DNA of 55,193 nucleotides from CANLBN01 sp050298695 (GTDB taxonomy: Bacteria; Pseudomonadota; Gammaproteobacteria; Pseudomonadales; Cellvibrionaceae), in assembly GCA_050298695.1 (NCBI GenBank), contig JBNKUQ010000009.1:1-55193 (forward strand), written 5' to 3'. Numbering within the stretch: the first letter of the stretch is position 1; every line of letters begins with the position of its first letter. Below the pieces are notes generated by a model. The model saw only the letters and a program-made list of their open reading frames with translations. It was not told the DNA's origin and searched no databases. A program made the position numbers and the translations under genes. Positions 24,208 to 33,610 of the stretch are shown one piece after another.

Positions 24208-26235
24208 ATGAACAACCCTCTGCTCGAACAACACACCTTACCTCCTTTTAACGCCATTCAAATCGAAGATATCAAGCCAGCGATACAAGCTCGTATAGAA
24301 CAGGTTTGGTCTACGCTTAAACAACGGCTCTCGTCGATAGAGCAGGGAGCAAGTCCAACCTGGGAGAATTTAGTCGCACCGCTTGAAGAGGTATCTGACC
24401 GCCTGAATCAAACATGGTCGCCTGTTAGCCATTTAAATGGTGTTAAAAATAGTGATGAGCTTCGATCAGTCTATGGGGAATGCGAACAACTGTTAACGGA
24501 ATTTAGTACGGCTATTGACCAATATGAGCCCTTGTACCGAGCGTATGATGCCTTGGCGTCTGGCGAAGACTTTAAGCTACTGACCTTGCCACAGCAAAAA
24601 GTGATTAAAGATGCTTTGCGTGATTTTCGTTTAGCAGGGATCGCTTTGCCCGAAGAAAAAAAACAACGTTACGCAGAAATACAACAACGTCTTTCCAGTT
24701 TAGCAACTGAGTTTGCTAACCATGTTCTCGATTCAACTCAAGCGTGGAATAAACAATTTGATACCACTGAATCATTAGCTGGCTTACCGGATAGCGCACT
24801 GGCTGCGGCTGAACAAACGGCTCAGCAAAAGGGAGGGCAAGGTTATATGATTACCTTAGATGCGCCCTCGTACATTGCGGTAATGACCTACGCGGACGAT
24901 CGTACATTACGCGAGGAGGTATACACTGCCTTTGCTACTAGGGCAACGCAAGGTAATTTAGACAATAGCCCACTAATAGATGAAACATTGGCATTGAGAC
25001 ATGAGTTAGCCACTTTATTGGGCTTTAAAAATTATGCCGAGCTATCGTTAGCCACTAAGATGGCAGAATCACCACAGCAGGTCATTGATTTTTTGTATGA
25101 GTTGGCAGAAAAGTCGCGACCTATTGCAGAGAAAGATTTAGCAGATTTAACACTATTTGCAAAAACAGAGTTCGCTATTGATAAGCTGGAAGCTTGGGAT
25201 ATTGCTTATTTCAGTGAGAAGTTAAGACAACGCGATTACGCGATTGCCCAGGAAGCGTTGCGGCCTTATTTTCCGGCAGAGAAAGTGATGCAGGGTATGT
25301 TCAACGTGGTCAACCAGTTGTTTGATATTGAAATAGCATCTGCTGATAACACAGAACTTTATCACGAAGATGTTAGATTTTTTTCTATCAAAAAACAGGG
25401 TGAGATCATCGCTTATTTTTATTTGGATATCTATGCTCGCGATAAAAAACGAGGTGGTGCCTGGATGGCCGATTGCCGTATACGCCGTATTAGTGAAGGT
25501 AAATTACAGCTTCCGGTTGCCTATTTAACTTGTAATTTTACGCCCCCTGTTGGCGATACGCCATCACTACTTACCCATCAGGAAGTAACGACTTTATTTC
25601 ATGAATTTGGCCATGGTTTACACCATATGCTAACCCAAATGACCGAGGCTGCCATTAGTGGCATTAGTGGGGTGGCATGGGATGCTGTCGAATTGCCCAG
25701 TCAGTTTTTAGAAAATTGGTGTTGGGAAAAAGAAGTCATACCCATGATTTCGGGCCACTATAAAACAGGAGAAGCTCTACCAGATGATATGTTAGAAAAA
25801 ATGTTGGCCGCGAAAAATTTTCAATCGGGTATGCAAATGCTTAGGCAATTAGAATTTTCACTTTTCGATATATTATTGCATGCAGAATATAATCCCGCTG
25901 CACCTATACCGGTGCAAGCGGTATTGGATAGCGTACGAGAAAAAGTTGCTGTTCTTCAAACGCCATCGTTTAACCGTTTCCAAAATAGTTTTACCCATAT
26001 TTTTGCGGGAGGTTATGCCGCGGGTTATTACAGTTATAAATGGGCTGAGGTTTTATCGGCAGATGCGTTCTCTTTGTTTGAAGAAAATGGTATTTTCGAC
26101 AAAGCGACGGGTGAGAAATTTTTAACAACGATTCTAGCCAATGGCGGTTCGCAAGAACCGATGGCTTTGTTTAAAGAGTTTAGAGGCCGAGAACCTAATA
26201 CGGAAGCGCTATTGAGGCATAGTGGTATTAAATAA
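24208..26235 (+). CDS. prlC: Oligopeptidase A
   Basis: A 675-residue cytoplasmic M3-family zinc peptidase. The active site HEFGHGLHH begins at His465, and the third ligand Glu lies in the following WDAVELPSQFLENW. Length and order match E. coli oligopeptidase A (680 residues), which degrades small peptides and cleaved signal peptides. As in other gammaproteobacteria, yheV follows downstream, here with one gene in between. Confidence 0.95.
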   Translation: MNNPLLEQHTLPPFNAIQIEDIKPAIQARIEQVWSTLKQRLSSIEQGASPTWENLVAPLEEVSDRLNQTWSPVSHLNGVKNSDELRSVYGECEQLLTEFSTAIDQYEPLYRAYDALASGEDFKLLTLPQQKVIKDALRDFRLAGIALPEEKKQRYAEIQQRLSSLATEFANHVLDSTQAWNKQFDTTESLAGLPDSALAAAEQTAQQKGGQGYMITLDAPSYIAVMTYADDRTLREEVYTAFATRATQGNLDNSPLIDETLALRHELATLLGFKNYAELSLATKMAESPQQVIDFLYELAEKSRPIAEKDLADLTLFAKTEFAIDKLEAWDIAYFSEKLRQRDYAIAQEALRPYFPAEKVMQGMFNVVNQLFDIEIASADNTELYHEDVRFFSIKKQGEIIAYFYLDIYARDKKRGGAWMADCRIRRISEGKLQLPVAYLTCNFTPPVGDTPSLLTHQEVTTLFHEFGHGLHHMLTQMTEAAISGISGVAWDAVELPSQFLENWCWEKEVIPMISGHYKTGEALPDDMLEKMLAAKNFQSGMQMLRQLEFSLFDILLHAEYNPAAPIPVQAVLDSVREKVAVLQTPSFNRFQNSFTHIFAGGYAAGYYSYKWAEVLSADAFSLFEENGIFDKATGEKFLTTILANGGSQEPMALFKEFRGREPNTEALLRHSGIK

Positions 26236-26266
26236 AAGCAACCCTATTTAATTTAATAAGAGGCAA

Positions 26267-27001
26267 ATGACAATGGGTAAACGGGTCAATTTAGTTATTT
26301 TGATTAGTGCTGTTTTGTTGCTTGTCTCTTTTTTTAAGCGCAATACTTTTCCAGAAGAAATAATTCTGCAAACTGAATTAGCGAATGAACCTAGGCAAGA
26401 AGCCGTAAAAAAATCGCCTTTTTCTGTGAATTATAAAGGTGTTAATTATGTTGTTGATCCAAAATATAAATACGAACTCTACGGTTTAGTTGTGTCCTAC
26501 CGTCATCATGATGGCGGTAGTATGTTGCATAAGTTATGGAATGATCATTTAAATATGGCGGACGTCTGTGTTATTTGGGGGAAAACAGCGCAGAGCATTT
26601 ATTTGAATCAGTTTGATTTTTGGAATGGCCAATTTACTTGTAATTTTAGAACACGCAGCAATGAAGCGTGGAATAGCTTTAATCAATATCAGATTTCAAA
26701 TAATCATTTGATTTCAGACAATGATTATATTCGCGATAAAATTAAAGACGTAAAAATTGGCGATCAAATTCGAGTATCTGGATATTTATCGGAATATGGT
26801 GAGAAAGGTGGAGGCAAGAGAGGCACCAGCATTGTAAGAACGGATACGGGTAATGGAGCCTGTGAAACTATTTATGTAGAGAATTTTGAGATTGTAGAAG
26901 AAGGACATAATATTTGGCGAACCTTAATGATGGTTGCCCTGATTAGTTTACTATTGTCTTTGGGGGTTTATTTTGTGACCCCACATCGCGTTAGTTACTA
27001 A
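26267..27001 (+). CDS. Membrane-anchored hypothetical protein with two terminal helices
   Basis: A 244-residue protein with an N-terminal hydrophobic helix (about residues 8-24), a periplasmic or cytoplasmic central domain and a C-terminal helix (about 215-236). The central part has two Cys (VCVIWGK and FTCNFR) and the segment VKIGDQIRVSGYLSEYGEK, which looks like an OB-type beta-barrel. ATG at 26267 is used; the second ATG at 26273 is equally possible. It is probably in one transcript with prlC. Function unknown. Confidence 0.75.
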   Translation: MTMGKRVNLVILISAVLLLVSFFKRNTFPEEIILQTELANEPRQEAVKKSPFSVNYKGVNYVVDPKYKYELYGLVVSYRHHDGGSMLHKLWNDHLNMADVCVIWGKTAQSIYLNQFDFWNGQFTCNFRTRSNEAWNSFNQYQISNNHLISDNDYIRDKIKDVKIGDQIRVSGYLSEYGEKGGGKRGTSIVRTDTGNGACETIYVENFEIVEEGHNIWRTLMMVALISLLLSLGVYFVTPHRVSY

Positions 27002-27058
27002 CAAGTTACTTTGAAAGAATGCACCGAAGTAAGGTTTGAATATTTATGGGCTTTGCCA

Positions 27059-27084
27059 TCATTCCCGCGCCTGCGCGGGGATGA
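27059..27084. repeat. REP-like hairpin
   Basis: TCATTCCCGCGC and GCGCGGGGATGA form a 12-bp stem around CT. Hairpins with TCATTCCCGCG arms are dispersed intergenic repeats in many proteobacteria. It lies between the membrane protein gene and yheV and might act as a terminator or mRNA stabiliser. Confidence 0.5.
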
Positions 27085-27149
27085 CACGGTATCCTTTTTA
27101 AGTGTCTAGGTAGCAATATAAAATTGAAAAAAGAGTTGAGAGAGAAGTA

Positions 27150-27407
27150 ATGGGTACTAATATCAAAAAGCGATTTATTGCCGGTGCAGTTTGTCCGCGC
27201 TGTTCGGCAATGGATAAAATCGTGATGTATCAAGAAGATGGTAAGGATAAGAGAGAGTGTGTGAGTTGTGGTTTTGAAGATGTTATGAACTTCAAACCAC
27301 AACCCCGAGAATTAGAAACCCGTGTTAATACGCCAGAAGAAGTCAAAAAAGCAGAAATTCAGGTATTAACGCTTGACCCTAATCCCAAGAGTAAAAAGCA
27401 AAATTGA
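27150..27407 (+). CDS. yheV: YheV-family zinc-ribbon protein
   Basis: An 85-residue protein with two Cys pairs, CPRC (near residue 15) and CVSC (near 38), separated by a short beta-hairpin, the four ligands of a zinc ribbon. The sequence KKRFIAGAVCPRC and the location after prlC match YheV. Its biochemical role is unknown. Confidence 0.88.
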   Translation: MGTNIKKRFIAGAVCPRCSAMDKIVMYQEDGKDKRECVSCGFEDVMNFKPQPRELETRVNTPEEVKKAEIQVLTLDPNPKSKKQN

Positions 27408-27421
27408 TCTAAGAGGTGCTT

Positions 27422-28153
27422 TTAAGGGCTAATATGTAGATGAACAGCGCAGTCTTTGGCAAAGCACGGCCAGTTTTCATTGACTTGTTGCCAACCGTTT
27501 AAGCGTCTTTTTTCCAAACAACGTTTTACCGTCTCCTGTTCAAAAATGGTTTTATCAACATCCGTTGTTTCTACTGTTAGCAAGACTAAATGATCTAGTT
27601 GGTTAGCTAGTTCATCGCCAATCAGCTCATGGCTAATAATATTAGCCATGCTCATATCCATTGGGGCGAGTGCCACTCCTCCGCTGAGGTTCATTACTTG
27701 GTCGTTAATTTCTTCCATTAGTCGATGCGCTAGATAGGCTTTATGTAAAAGTCCTCGTAAGCCTTTAAAAGATGTGATGATGTCCGGTGGATTGATAAAG
27801 TAAGTGCAGGCCAAATCAAGAAAAGGCTTTACATAGCTTTGCAATTGTATTTCGTTGGCGAGTGCCTCCAGCGCTTTAGTATGTTCAGGTACAGCAGCAA
27901 CATAATCTTCGACAAAGCATGTGAGTGCTTGTACAGGAGAAGAGGAACTAATGGCAATGGCGCTGTGAAGCGAGTTCAAATTTTCCTGGATGTAAACAGG
28001 CATAGTATGCTCTTGCCGTTCCTCCTTTTGGGCGGCAGAGATATTTTTTTTCAATACACTGAGGGTCGGATCCATAACAACAATGTCAATTAAGCAGATT
28101 TTAAAATGGCACCTATCTTCACGATAACGCTCTATCAATAAAGCATAGTCCAA
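27422..28153 (-). CDS. Hypothetical protein, 243 aa
   Basis: A soluble, mostly helical protein. Residues about 75-150 (SSPVQALTCFVEDY ... FKGLRGLLHKAYLAHRLMEEIND) look like a helical bundle. No Cys cluster or known motif is seen. The start is uncertain: ATG at 28153 has only a weak ribosome site and ATG at 28075 (MDPTLSV) is an alternative. It converges on yheV with 15 bases between the stops. Confidence 0.65.
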   Translation of the reverse strand: MDYALLIERYREDRCHFKICLIDIVVMDPTLSVLKKNISAAQKEERQEHTMPVYIQENLNSLHSAIAISSSSPVQALTCFVEDYVAAVPEHTKALEALANEIQLQSYVKPFLDLACTYFINPPDIITSFKGLRGLLHKAYLAHRLMEEINDQVMNLSGGVALAPMDMSMANIISHELIGDELANQLDHLVLLTVETTDVDKTIFEQETVKRCLEKRRLNGWQQVNENWPCFAKDCAVHLHISP

Positions 28154-28183
28154 ATAGTGTCACTTTGATGAATAATTTAACTA

Positions 28184-28322
28184 GGGCGGCTCTAAAAATT
28201 GTCTTTTTTCGCAATAGCGGTGTCAGCGCTGTGCTCAAATCCTCACTTATTTAATATAAACATCGGTTCTGCGCGCAGAGCTTCCTTGTTTTTACGAAAA
28301 ATTCTAATTTTTAGAGCCGTCC
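28184..28322. repeat. MITE-like palindromic element, copy 3
   Basis: The outer ends are GGGCGGCTCTAAAAATT and, inverted, GGACGGCTCTAAAAATT, the same family as the elements at 18795 and 19846. The 139-bp interior carries no gene. TTAA occurs on both sides (28177-28180 and 28323-28326), with three extra bases on the left. Confidence 0.6.
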
Positions 28323-28326
28323 TTAA

Positions 28327-28781
28327 ATAAAATAGTTGTTTGTAATTTGAACAATTCGATCGCTAATGATTCATCCAAATACTTCTAATCGCTAAAAATG
28401 ACACAATTCCATAGGGAAAGGATTGACATTTTTTCTCGTCTGTGGCCCCCTATGCACCTGAGGTTACGACACCCAAAAGCAGTTGTTGGTAGGCCCCCCT
28501 GGACTTCAGCAGTTTGCAGTAAAATTCTATTCGCAAGAACAACAAGATTAATCTGCGGATTAAAACGATAAACGCATGCCCGTTAAAAAGCATGACTTAA
28601 AGGACGCACTGGCCTTAGTCGATGTCGTTACGCTCACCCATAAAAAGATATTCTAAGAAGTAACATGGGTCAGCTAAACCTCAATAGTTTTGAATAAATT
28701 GTTTGGATCGTGGTGCCGGATTAACGCTAGGTGTTTGCTATTTCATCTATGCGAGCCGTCATCGTGGATTCAATTAATTGA
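28327..28781. other. Intergenic leader before the cytochrome oxidase operon
   Basis: No reading frame here has a believable start and codon use on either strand. A TTGACA (28423-28428) could be a -35 element but no well-spaced -10 follows. The stretch probably carries the coxB promoter and an untranslated leader. Confidence 0.4.
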
Positions 28782-28874
28782 TATACCCATTGGATTTTAA
28801 ATTCTGGGTACGACCGCCATTCTTGGCGGTCGCGCGCAGCCAACACCCCCAGAAGTTGAAAGGCGATGGATATA
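28782..28874. repeat. Inverted-repeat element upstream of coxB
   Basis: The outer arms TATACCCATTGGATTTTAA and, inverted, TATATCCATCGCCTTTCAA are followed by TTCTGGG on both arms. In the centre GACCGCCA (28812-28819) pairs perfectly with TGGCGGTC (28824-28831). It ends 46 bases before the coxB start, so it lies in the leader. It differs from the CTCTAAAAATT family. Confidence 0.6.
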
Positions 28875-28920
28875 GTTCAGTCCGAGCATTAACAATAATT
28901 ATTACGGAGACATTTGGGCA

Positions 28921-30063
28921 ATGTTAAACAAAGTAAACCGGCTTATGACCTGGTCGCTCAGTCCTGTGCTGCTAATGGCGAGCCATTACGTAGTTGCGGA
29001 GGATACTGTTCGCTCAGCTATCAATATGCCTGAAGGTGTCACTCCAGTCAGTAAAGATGTCTATGGCTTGCACATGGAGATCTTTTGGTGGTGTGTTGCG
29101 ATCGGTGTTGTAGTATTCGGTGTGATGTTTTACTCCATGATCGTTCACCGTAAGTCAAATGATTATAAAGCGGCTAATTTCCACGAAAGCACACTGTTAG
29201 AAATAGTGTGGACCGTTATCCCATTTATCATTCTCATTGTTATGGCGTGGCCGGCTACCAATACGTTGCGTAATTTATACGATACCTCTGAGTCAGAAGT
29301 TGATGTGGTTGTCACTGGGTATCAATGGTATTGGGGCTACGAATATGTCGACAAAGACGTTAGCTTCTTCAGCCGTTTGTCGACGCCTCAAGAGCAAATT
29401 TATAACAAAGCACCTAAGGGCGATAACTACCTGGTGGAAGTCGATAATCCAGTGGTGATTCCCGTTAAAAAGAAAGTTCGCTTTCTAGTGACCGCCAATG
29501 ATGTTATTCACTCGTGGTGGGTACCTGATTTGGCGGTTAAGCGTGATGCCGTTCCTGGCTACATCAACGAGTCGTGGACATATATCGAAGAGCCCGGTGT
29601 TTATCGAGGTGTTTGTGCCGAGCTCTGTGGTAAAGACCATGGGTTTATGCCCATTGTTGTTAAAGCCGTTGGACAAGAAGAATACGATCTGTGGATAGAG
29701 GATCAACAAAAGCAGACCAAAAAGTTACGAGAAATGGCTGAAAAGACGTTCACCTTTGATGAGCTAATGGCTCAGGGTGAACAGGTTTACAACAAAGTTT
29801 GTGTAGCTTGCCATGGTTCTAATGGTGAGGGCGGTGTAGGTAAGCCGATTGCCAACAGCCCCATCGCGCTGGGTGACTTGACTCCTCATTTGGATATCGT
29901 TATTAACGGTAGCCGTAATAATGCTGCCATGGCAGCCTTTAAAGACACTTTATCTGAAGTAGATACAGCGGCAGTAATCACTTACCAACGTAATGCCTTT
30001 GGCAACAATAAAGGCGATTCTGTGCAACCACTTCAAATACTCAAATACAAGCAAGGCAACTAA
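28921..30063 (+). CDS. coxB: Cytochrome c oxidase subunit II with fused cytochrome c domain
   Basis: A 380-residue inner-membrane protein with an N-terminal signal region, two membrane helices (about residues 55-75 and 95-115), a periplasmic CuA domain and a C-terminal cytochrome c domain. The CuA ligands are Cys232, Cys236, His240 and Met243, with the earlier His in VIHSWWVP. The haem motif CVACH is at 294-298. The subunit accepts electrons from cytochrome c and passes them to haem a. It is the first gene of the operon. Confidence 0.96.
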   Translation: MLNKVNRLMTWSLSPVLLMASHYVVAEDTVRSAINMPEGVTPVSKDVYGLHMEIFWWCVAIGVVVFGVMFYSMIVHRKSNDYKAANFHESTLLEIVWTVIPFIILIVMAWPATNTLRNLYDTSESEVDVVVTGYQWYWGYEYVDKDVSFFSRLSTPQEQIYNKAPKGDNYLVEVDNPVVIPVKKKVRFLVTANDVIHSWWVPDLAVKRDAVPGYINESWTYIEEPGVYRGVCAELCGKDHGFMPIVVKAVGQEEYDLWIEDQQKQTKKLREMAEKTFTFDELMAQGEQVYNKVCVACHGSNGEGGVGKPIANSPIALGDLTPHLDIVINGSRNNAAMAAFKDTLSEVDTAAVITYQRNAFGNNKGDSVQPLQILKYKQGN

Positions 30064-30078
30064 GCTAGGAGAATCATT

Positions 30079-31629
30079 ATGGCCCACGGTCCTGCTAAAG
30101 GTTTTACTCGGTGGTTATACACCACCAACCACAAAGATATTGGTTCAATGTATCTTTGGTTTAGCTTCAGCATGTTTTTACTCGGCGGTGTGTTTGCACT
30201 GGTTATTAGGGCGGAGTTATTTGAGCCTGGCCTGCAAATTGTAGAGCCTGCTTTTTTTAACCAAATGACCACCATGCACGGTTTAGTCATGGTCTTTGGT
30301 GCCGTTATGCCGGCCTTTGTGGGGCTGGCTAACTGGATGATCCCGATGATGATAGGCGCGCCCGATATGGCGCTGCCACGTATGAATAACTGGAGCTTTT
30401 GGATTCTTCCTTTTGCTTTTGCCATGTTGGCCTCTACTTTACTGATGGAGGGTGGCGGTCCTAATTTTGGCTGGACCTTCTATGCTCCATTATCCACCAC
30501 CTATGCACCACCTAGTGTGACCTTCTTTATCTTTGCTGTTCACATCATGGGTGCCAGCTCGATTATGGGTTCCATTAACATCATTGCGACTATTCTCAAT
30601 ATGCGTGCGCCAGGCATGACTTTAATGAAAATGCCGCTGTTTGTTTGGACCTGGTTAATTACCGCTTACTTACTTATCGCGGTAATGCCTGTCTTGGCTG
30701 GCGTTGTTACTATGATGCTCATGGACATTCATTTTGGCACGAGCTTTTTCGATGCCGCTGGGGGTGGCGATCCCGTTTTATTCCAGCATGTGTTTTGGTT
30801 CTTTGGGCATCCCGAAGTCTACATTATGATTTTGCCTGCCTTTGGTATCGTTAGTGCCATTATTCCAACCTTTGCACGTAAGCCTTTGTTCGGCTACTCG
30901 TCCATGGTTTACGCAACGGCATCCATTGCTTTTTTAAGCTTTATTGTTTGGGCACACCACATGTTCACGGTGGGCATGCCGCTGGCCGGTGAACTGTTCT
31001 TTATGTATGCCACGATGTTGATCGCAGTTCCAACAGGGGTAAAAGTCTTTAACTGGGTAACCACCATGTTCCGTGGTTCCATGACTTTTGAAACGCCAAT
31101 GTTGTTCTCAGTTGCGTTCGTCATCCTATTTACGATCGGCGGTTTCTCAGGCTTGATGTTGGCAATTGCTCCCGCAGACTTTCAGTATCATGATACCTAT
31201 TTCGTGGTGGCTCACTTCCATTATGTTTTGGTTCCTGGGGCGATCTTTTCTATTACCGCTGGCGTGTATTATTGGTTGCCTAAGTGGTGTGGGAATATGT
31301 ACAACGAGACTATGGGCAAGCTCCAGTTCTGGATGGCATTTATTGGCCTGAATTTAACATTCTTCCCCATGCATTTTGTTGGCTTGGCGGGTATGCAACG
31401 CCGGGTTCCTGATTACAATCAGTTCTTTGCGGATTTTAACCAGATATCTAGTGTAGGTGCCTTCCTCTTTGGCGCAGCGCAAATTCTATTGTTGTATAAC
31501 GTTATCTCTACGATTAAGGGCGGCAAAAAAGCAACCGATGAAGTGTGGGAAAATCCAGAAGGTTTAGAGTGGACGGTAGCATCTCCTGCGCCTTATCACA
31601 CCTTCTCTGTACCGCCAGACGTTAAATAA
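30079..31629 (+). CDS. coxA: Cytochrome c oxidase subunit I
   Basis: A 516-residue haem-copper oxidase core with twelve membrane helices. It has the CuB ligand and cross-linked Tyr segment GHPEVYIMILP, the two His of WAHHMFTVGM, and the haem ligands in VVAHFHYVL. It reduces oxygen to water at the haem a3-CuB site and pumps protons. It starts 15 bases after coxB. Confidence 0.97.
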   Translation: MAHGPAKGFTRWLYTTNHKDIGSMYLWFSFSMFLLGGVFALVIRAELFEPGLQIVEPAFFNQMTTMHGLVMVFGAVMPAFVGLANWMIPMMIGAPDMALPRMNNWSFWILPFAFAMLASTLLMEGGGPNFGWTFYAPLSTTYAPPSVTFFIFAVHIMGASSIMGSINIIATILNMRAPGMTLMKMPLFVWTWLITAYLLIAVMPVLAGVVTMMLMDIHFGTSFFDAAGGGDPVLFQHVFWFFGHPEVYIMILPAFGIVSAIIPTFARKPLFGYSSMVYATASIAFLSFIVWAHHMFTVGMPLAGELFFMYATMLIAVPTGVKVFNWVTTMFRGSMTFETPMLFSVAFVILFTIGGFSGLMLAIAPADFQYHDTYFVVAHFHYVLVPGAIFSITAGVYYWLPKWCGNMYNETMGKLQFWMAFIGLNLTFFPMHFVGLAGMQRRVPDYNQFFADFNQISSVGAFLFGAAQILLLYNVISTIKGGKKATDEVWENPEGLEWTVASPAPYHTFSVPPDVK

Positions 31630-31675
31630 ATAAAAAGGTAAGCGGCAGCGTCCATCGTGTCGTTTATCTGGAGTC

Positions 31676-32284
31676 GTGATGTCATTTTTTAAAAGTGCGA
31701 CAACAAGGCTTTGTGTCAAGTTAGGTGTGGTAGTAGTGGGCATGTTTGCCTTTGCTGTGTTTGTTATGCCTCCAATGTATGACTTGTTTTGTGATATTAC
31801 GGGCTTGAATGGTAAAACACAGGGACAGTTTACAGGCGATGTTAATACGCTAGGCATTGATACCTCTAGGACGATAAAAATCCAATTTGTAGCCAGTAAT
31901 AATGAGAATATGCCCTGGGAGTTTCGGCCAGTAGAAAAGACCGTTCAAGTTCATCCGGGTGAATCGAAGGTGATTCATTATTTTGCGCGTAATACCACAT
32001 CACGTTCCATGGTGGCACAGGCAATACCCAGTTTGGTTCCGTATAAAGCGGCCAACTATTTTCACAAAACGGAATGTTTTTGTTTTAACCAACAGCCTTT
32101 AGCGGCGGGAGAAAGTGCAGAGTTAGGTTTAAGTTTTATCGTGGATATTGATATTCCTAAGCAGGTCAATACCATCACGCTGTCCTATACTCTGTTTGAT
32201 GTAACTGATCAGCATGATCAAAAAAAAGATACTGAAAAAAGTACGAGCGCAGGGCTTAATACTCAATTCACTTATCTGAAGTAG
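31676..32284 (+). CDS. ctaG: Cytochrome c oxidase assembly protein Cox11/CtaG
   Basis: A 202-residue protein with one N-terminal membrane helix (about residues 13-36) and a periplasmic immunoglobulin-like domain. The copper-binding motif ECFCFNQQ near residue 140 is conserved. It delivers copper to the CuB site of subunit I. It sits between coxA and coxC as in most proteobacteria. Confidence 0.94.
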   Translation: MMSFFKSATTRLCVKLGVVVVGMFAFAVFVMPPMYDLFCDITGLNGKTQGQFTGDVNTLGIDTSRTIKIQFVASNNENMPWEFRPVEKTVQVHPGESKVIHYFARNTTSRSMVAQAIPSLVPYKAANYFHKTECFCFNQQPLAAGESAELGLSFIVDIDIPKQVNTITLSYTLFDVTDQHDQKKDTEKSTSAGLNTQFTYLK

Positions 32285-32368
32285 ATGGCAAACGCAGCGC
32301 TTATGCCGCAGTATTAAGACATTTTAACTGACCTAGAATAGATAACGATAAGAACGACGGAGAACTTT

Positions 32369-33286
32369 ATGGCGAGCGAAGGCACTTACTACGTTCCAGA
32401 ACAAAGTAGATTACCTATTTTTGCATCACTCGGTTTATTCTTAACCGTCTTTGGTGCGGGGAATTGGATTAACCAAAGCACTTTTTTTGGCTTTAGTGGT
32501 TCAACCATCTTTATGATGGGTGGTTTCATTATGGCTGTTGTCATGTGGAGTTGGTTCAGCACGGTTATCTCAGAAAATATGGCCGGCCTTAATGATGCTC
32601 AACTTAAACGCTCTTATGTATGGGGCATGGGTTGGTTTATTTTTAGTGAGGTCATGTTTTTTGCTGCCTTCTTTGGGGCCTTATTTTATATCCGAAATTT
32701 TGCACTACCAGAGCTAGGTGGAGATAACACCACAAACAAAATTTTGTGGTCAGGCTTTACAGAAGTATGGCCACTAATGACGACCCCAGATATGGCGGTT
32801 AATGGCGCTAATGCAAAAGTAATTGGCCCCGAAATTAACATGAGTGTTACTACTGCCGAGTCCATTTGGAGTTGGTTACCCTTTTGGAATACCGTCGTCC
32901 TACTTACTTCAAGTGTGACTGTACATATAGCCCATACTGCACTGAAAAATGATAACCGTAAAAGCTTTAATATTTGGTTAGGTCTTACCGTTGCTTTAGG
33001 TATTATTTTCTTATTCTTGCAGGCTGAAGAATACGTCCATGCCTATAGCGAAAATTTAAAAATTGATACTGGTGTTTATGGGACCACTTTCTTTATGTTA
33101 ACGGGCTTTCACGGTGCGCATGTAACGCTGGGTACGTTCATGTTACTAGTTATGTGGTTGCGCTCTACTTTAAAAGGCCATTTTAAACATGGTGATTGCT
33201 TTGGTTTTGAAGCAGCAAGTTGGTATTGGCACTTTGTTGACGTGGTTTGGGTAGGTTTGTTTATTTTTGTTTATATATTGGGTTAA
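32369..33286 (+). CDS. coxC: Cytochrome c oxidase subunit III
   Basis: A 305-residue inner-membrane protein with seven hydrophobic segments. The conserved segments WFIFSEVMFFAAFFGALFY and FFMLTGFHGAHVTLGT, and the C-terminal SWYWHFVDVVWVGLF, are typical. It stabilises the oxidase and supports the proton input path. A converging DUF2909 gene follows directly. Confidence 0.96.
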   Translation: MASEGTYYVPEQSRLPIFASLGLFLTVFGAGNWINQSTFFGFSGSTIFMMGGFIMAVVMWSWFSTVISENMAGLNDAQLKRSYVWGMGWFIFSEVMFFAAFFGALFYIRNFALPELGGDNTTNKILWSGFTEVWPLMTTPDMAVNGANAKVIGPEINMSVTTAESIWSWLPFWNTVVLLTSSVTVHIAHTALKNDNRKSFNIWLGLTVALGIIFLFLQAEEYVHAYSENLKIDTGVYGTTFFMLTGFHGAHVTLGTFMLLVMWLRSTLKGHFKHGDCFGFEAASWYWHFVDVVWVGLFIFVYILG

Positions 33287-33294
33287 AAACCTTT

Positions 33295-33323
33295 TAAAAG
33301 GGGCATTATTTAATGTCCCTTTG
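33295..33323. terminator. Bidirectional hairpin between coxC and the DUF2909 gene
   Basis: AAAGGGGCATT and AATGTCCCTTT form a stem around ATTT, preceded by A-rich and followed by T-rich sequence. It covers the stop codon of the minus-strand gene, so it probably ends both convergent transcripts. Confidence 0.5.
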
Positions 33324-33566
33324 TTGTTTTTCCATTTGCGCTTTTGTCGGCTTTGCATCCCATGGTGCACCACTACCCAGTTGACCCGTGTAGAGGCCAT
33401 AAAAAATAGTGATTAATAGCAATGCTGCAAGTGTAATTCGTGTGCCTAGTGCATAGAGTGTTCGCTTTGTGGGTGACTGGATGTCCTTTAGCAGAAAGAT
33501 TAGGCCGCTGGTTAAACTAATCACAACCGCGATAAAGAGTACAACAACTAAAATTTTCAAGCCCAT
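33306..33566 (-). CDS. DUF2909 twin-helix membrane protein
   Basis: An 86-residue protein with two membrane helices (about residues 3-28 and 43-62) and a short polar tail. ATG at 33566 with AGAGG eight bases upstream is the right start; the open frame extends further but without coding character. DUF2909 genes occur on the opposite strand between coxC and SURF1 in many gammaproteobacteria. A role in oxidase assembly is suggested only by location. Confidence 0.85.
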   Translation of the reverse strand: MGLKILVVVLFIAVVISLTSGLIFLLKDIQSPTKRTLYALGTRITLAALLLITIFYGLYTGQLGSGAPWDAKPTKAQMEKQQRDIK

Positions 33567-33610
33567 CACATATCCTCTTTTTGTATAAGTTGTTTTTGAG
33601 TAAATAGATT

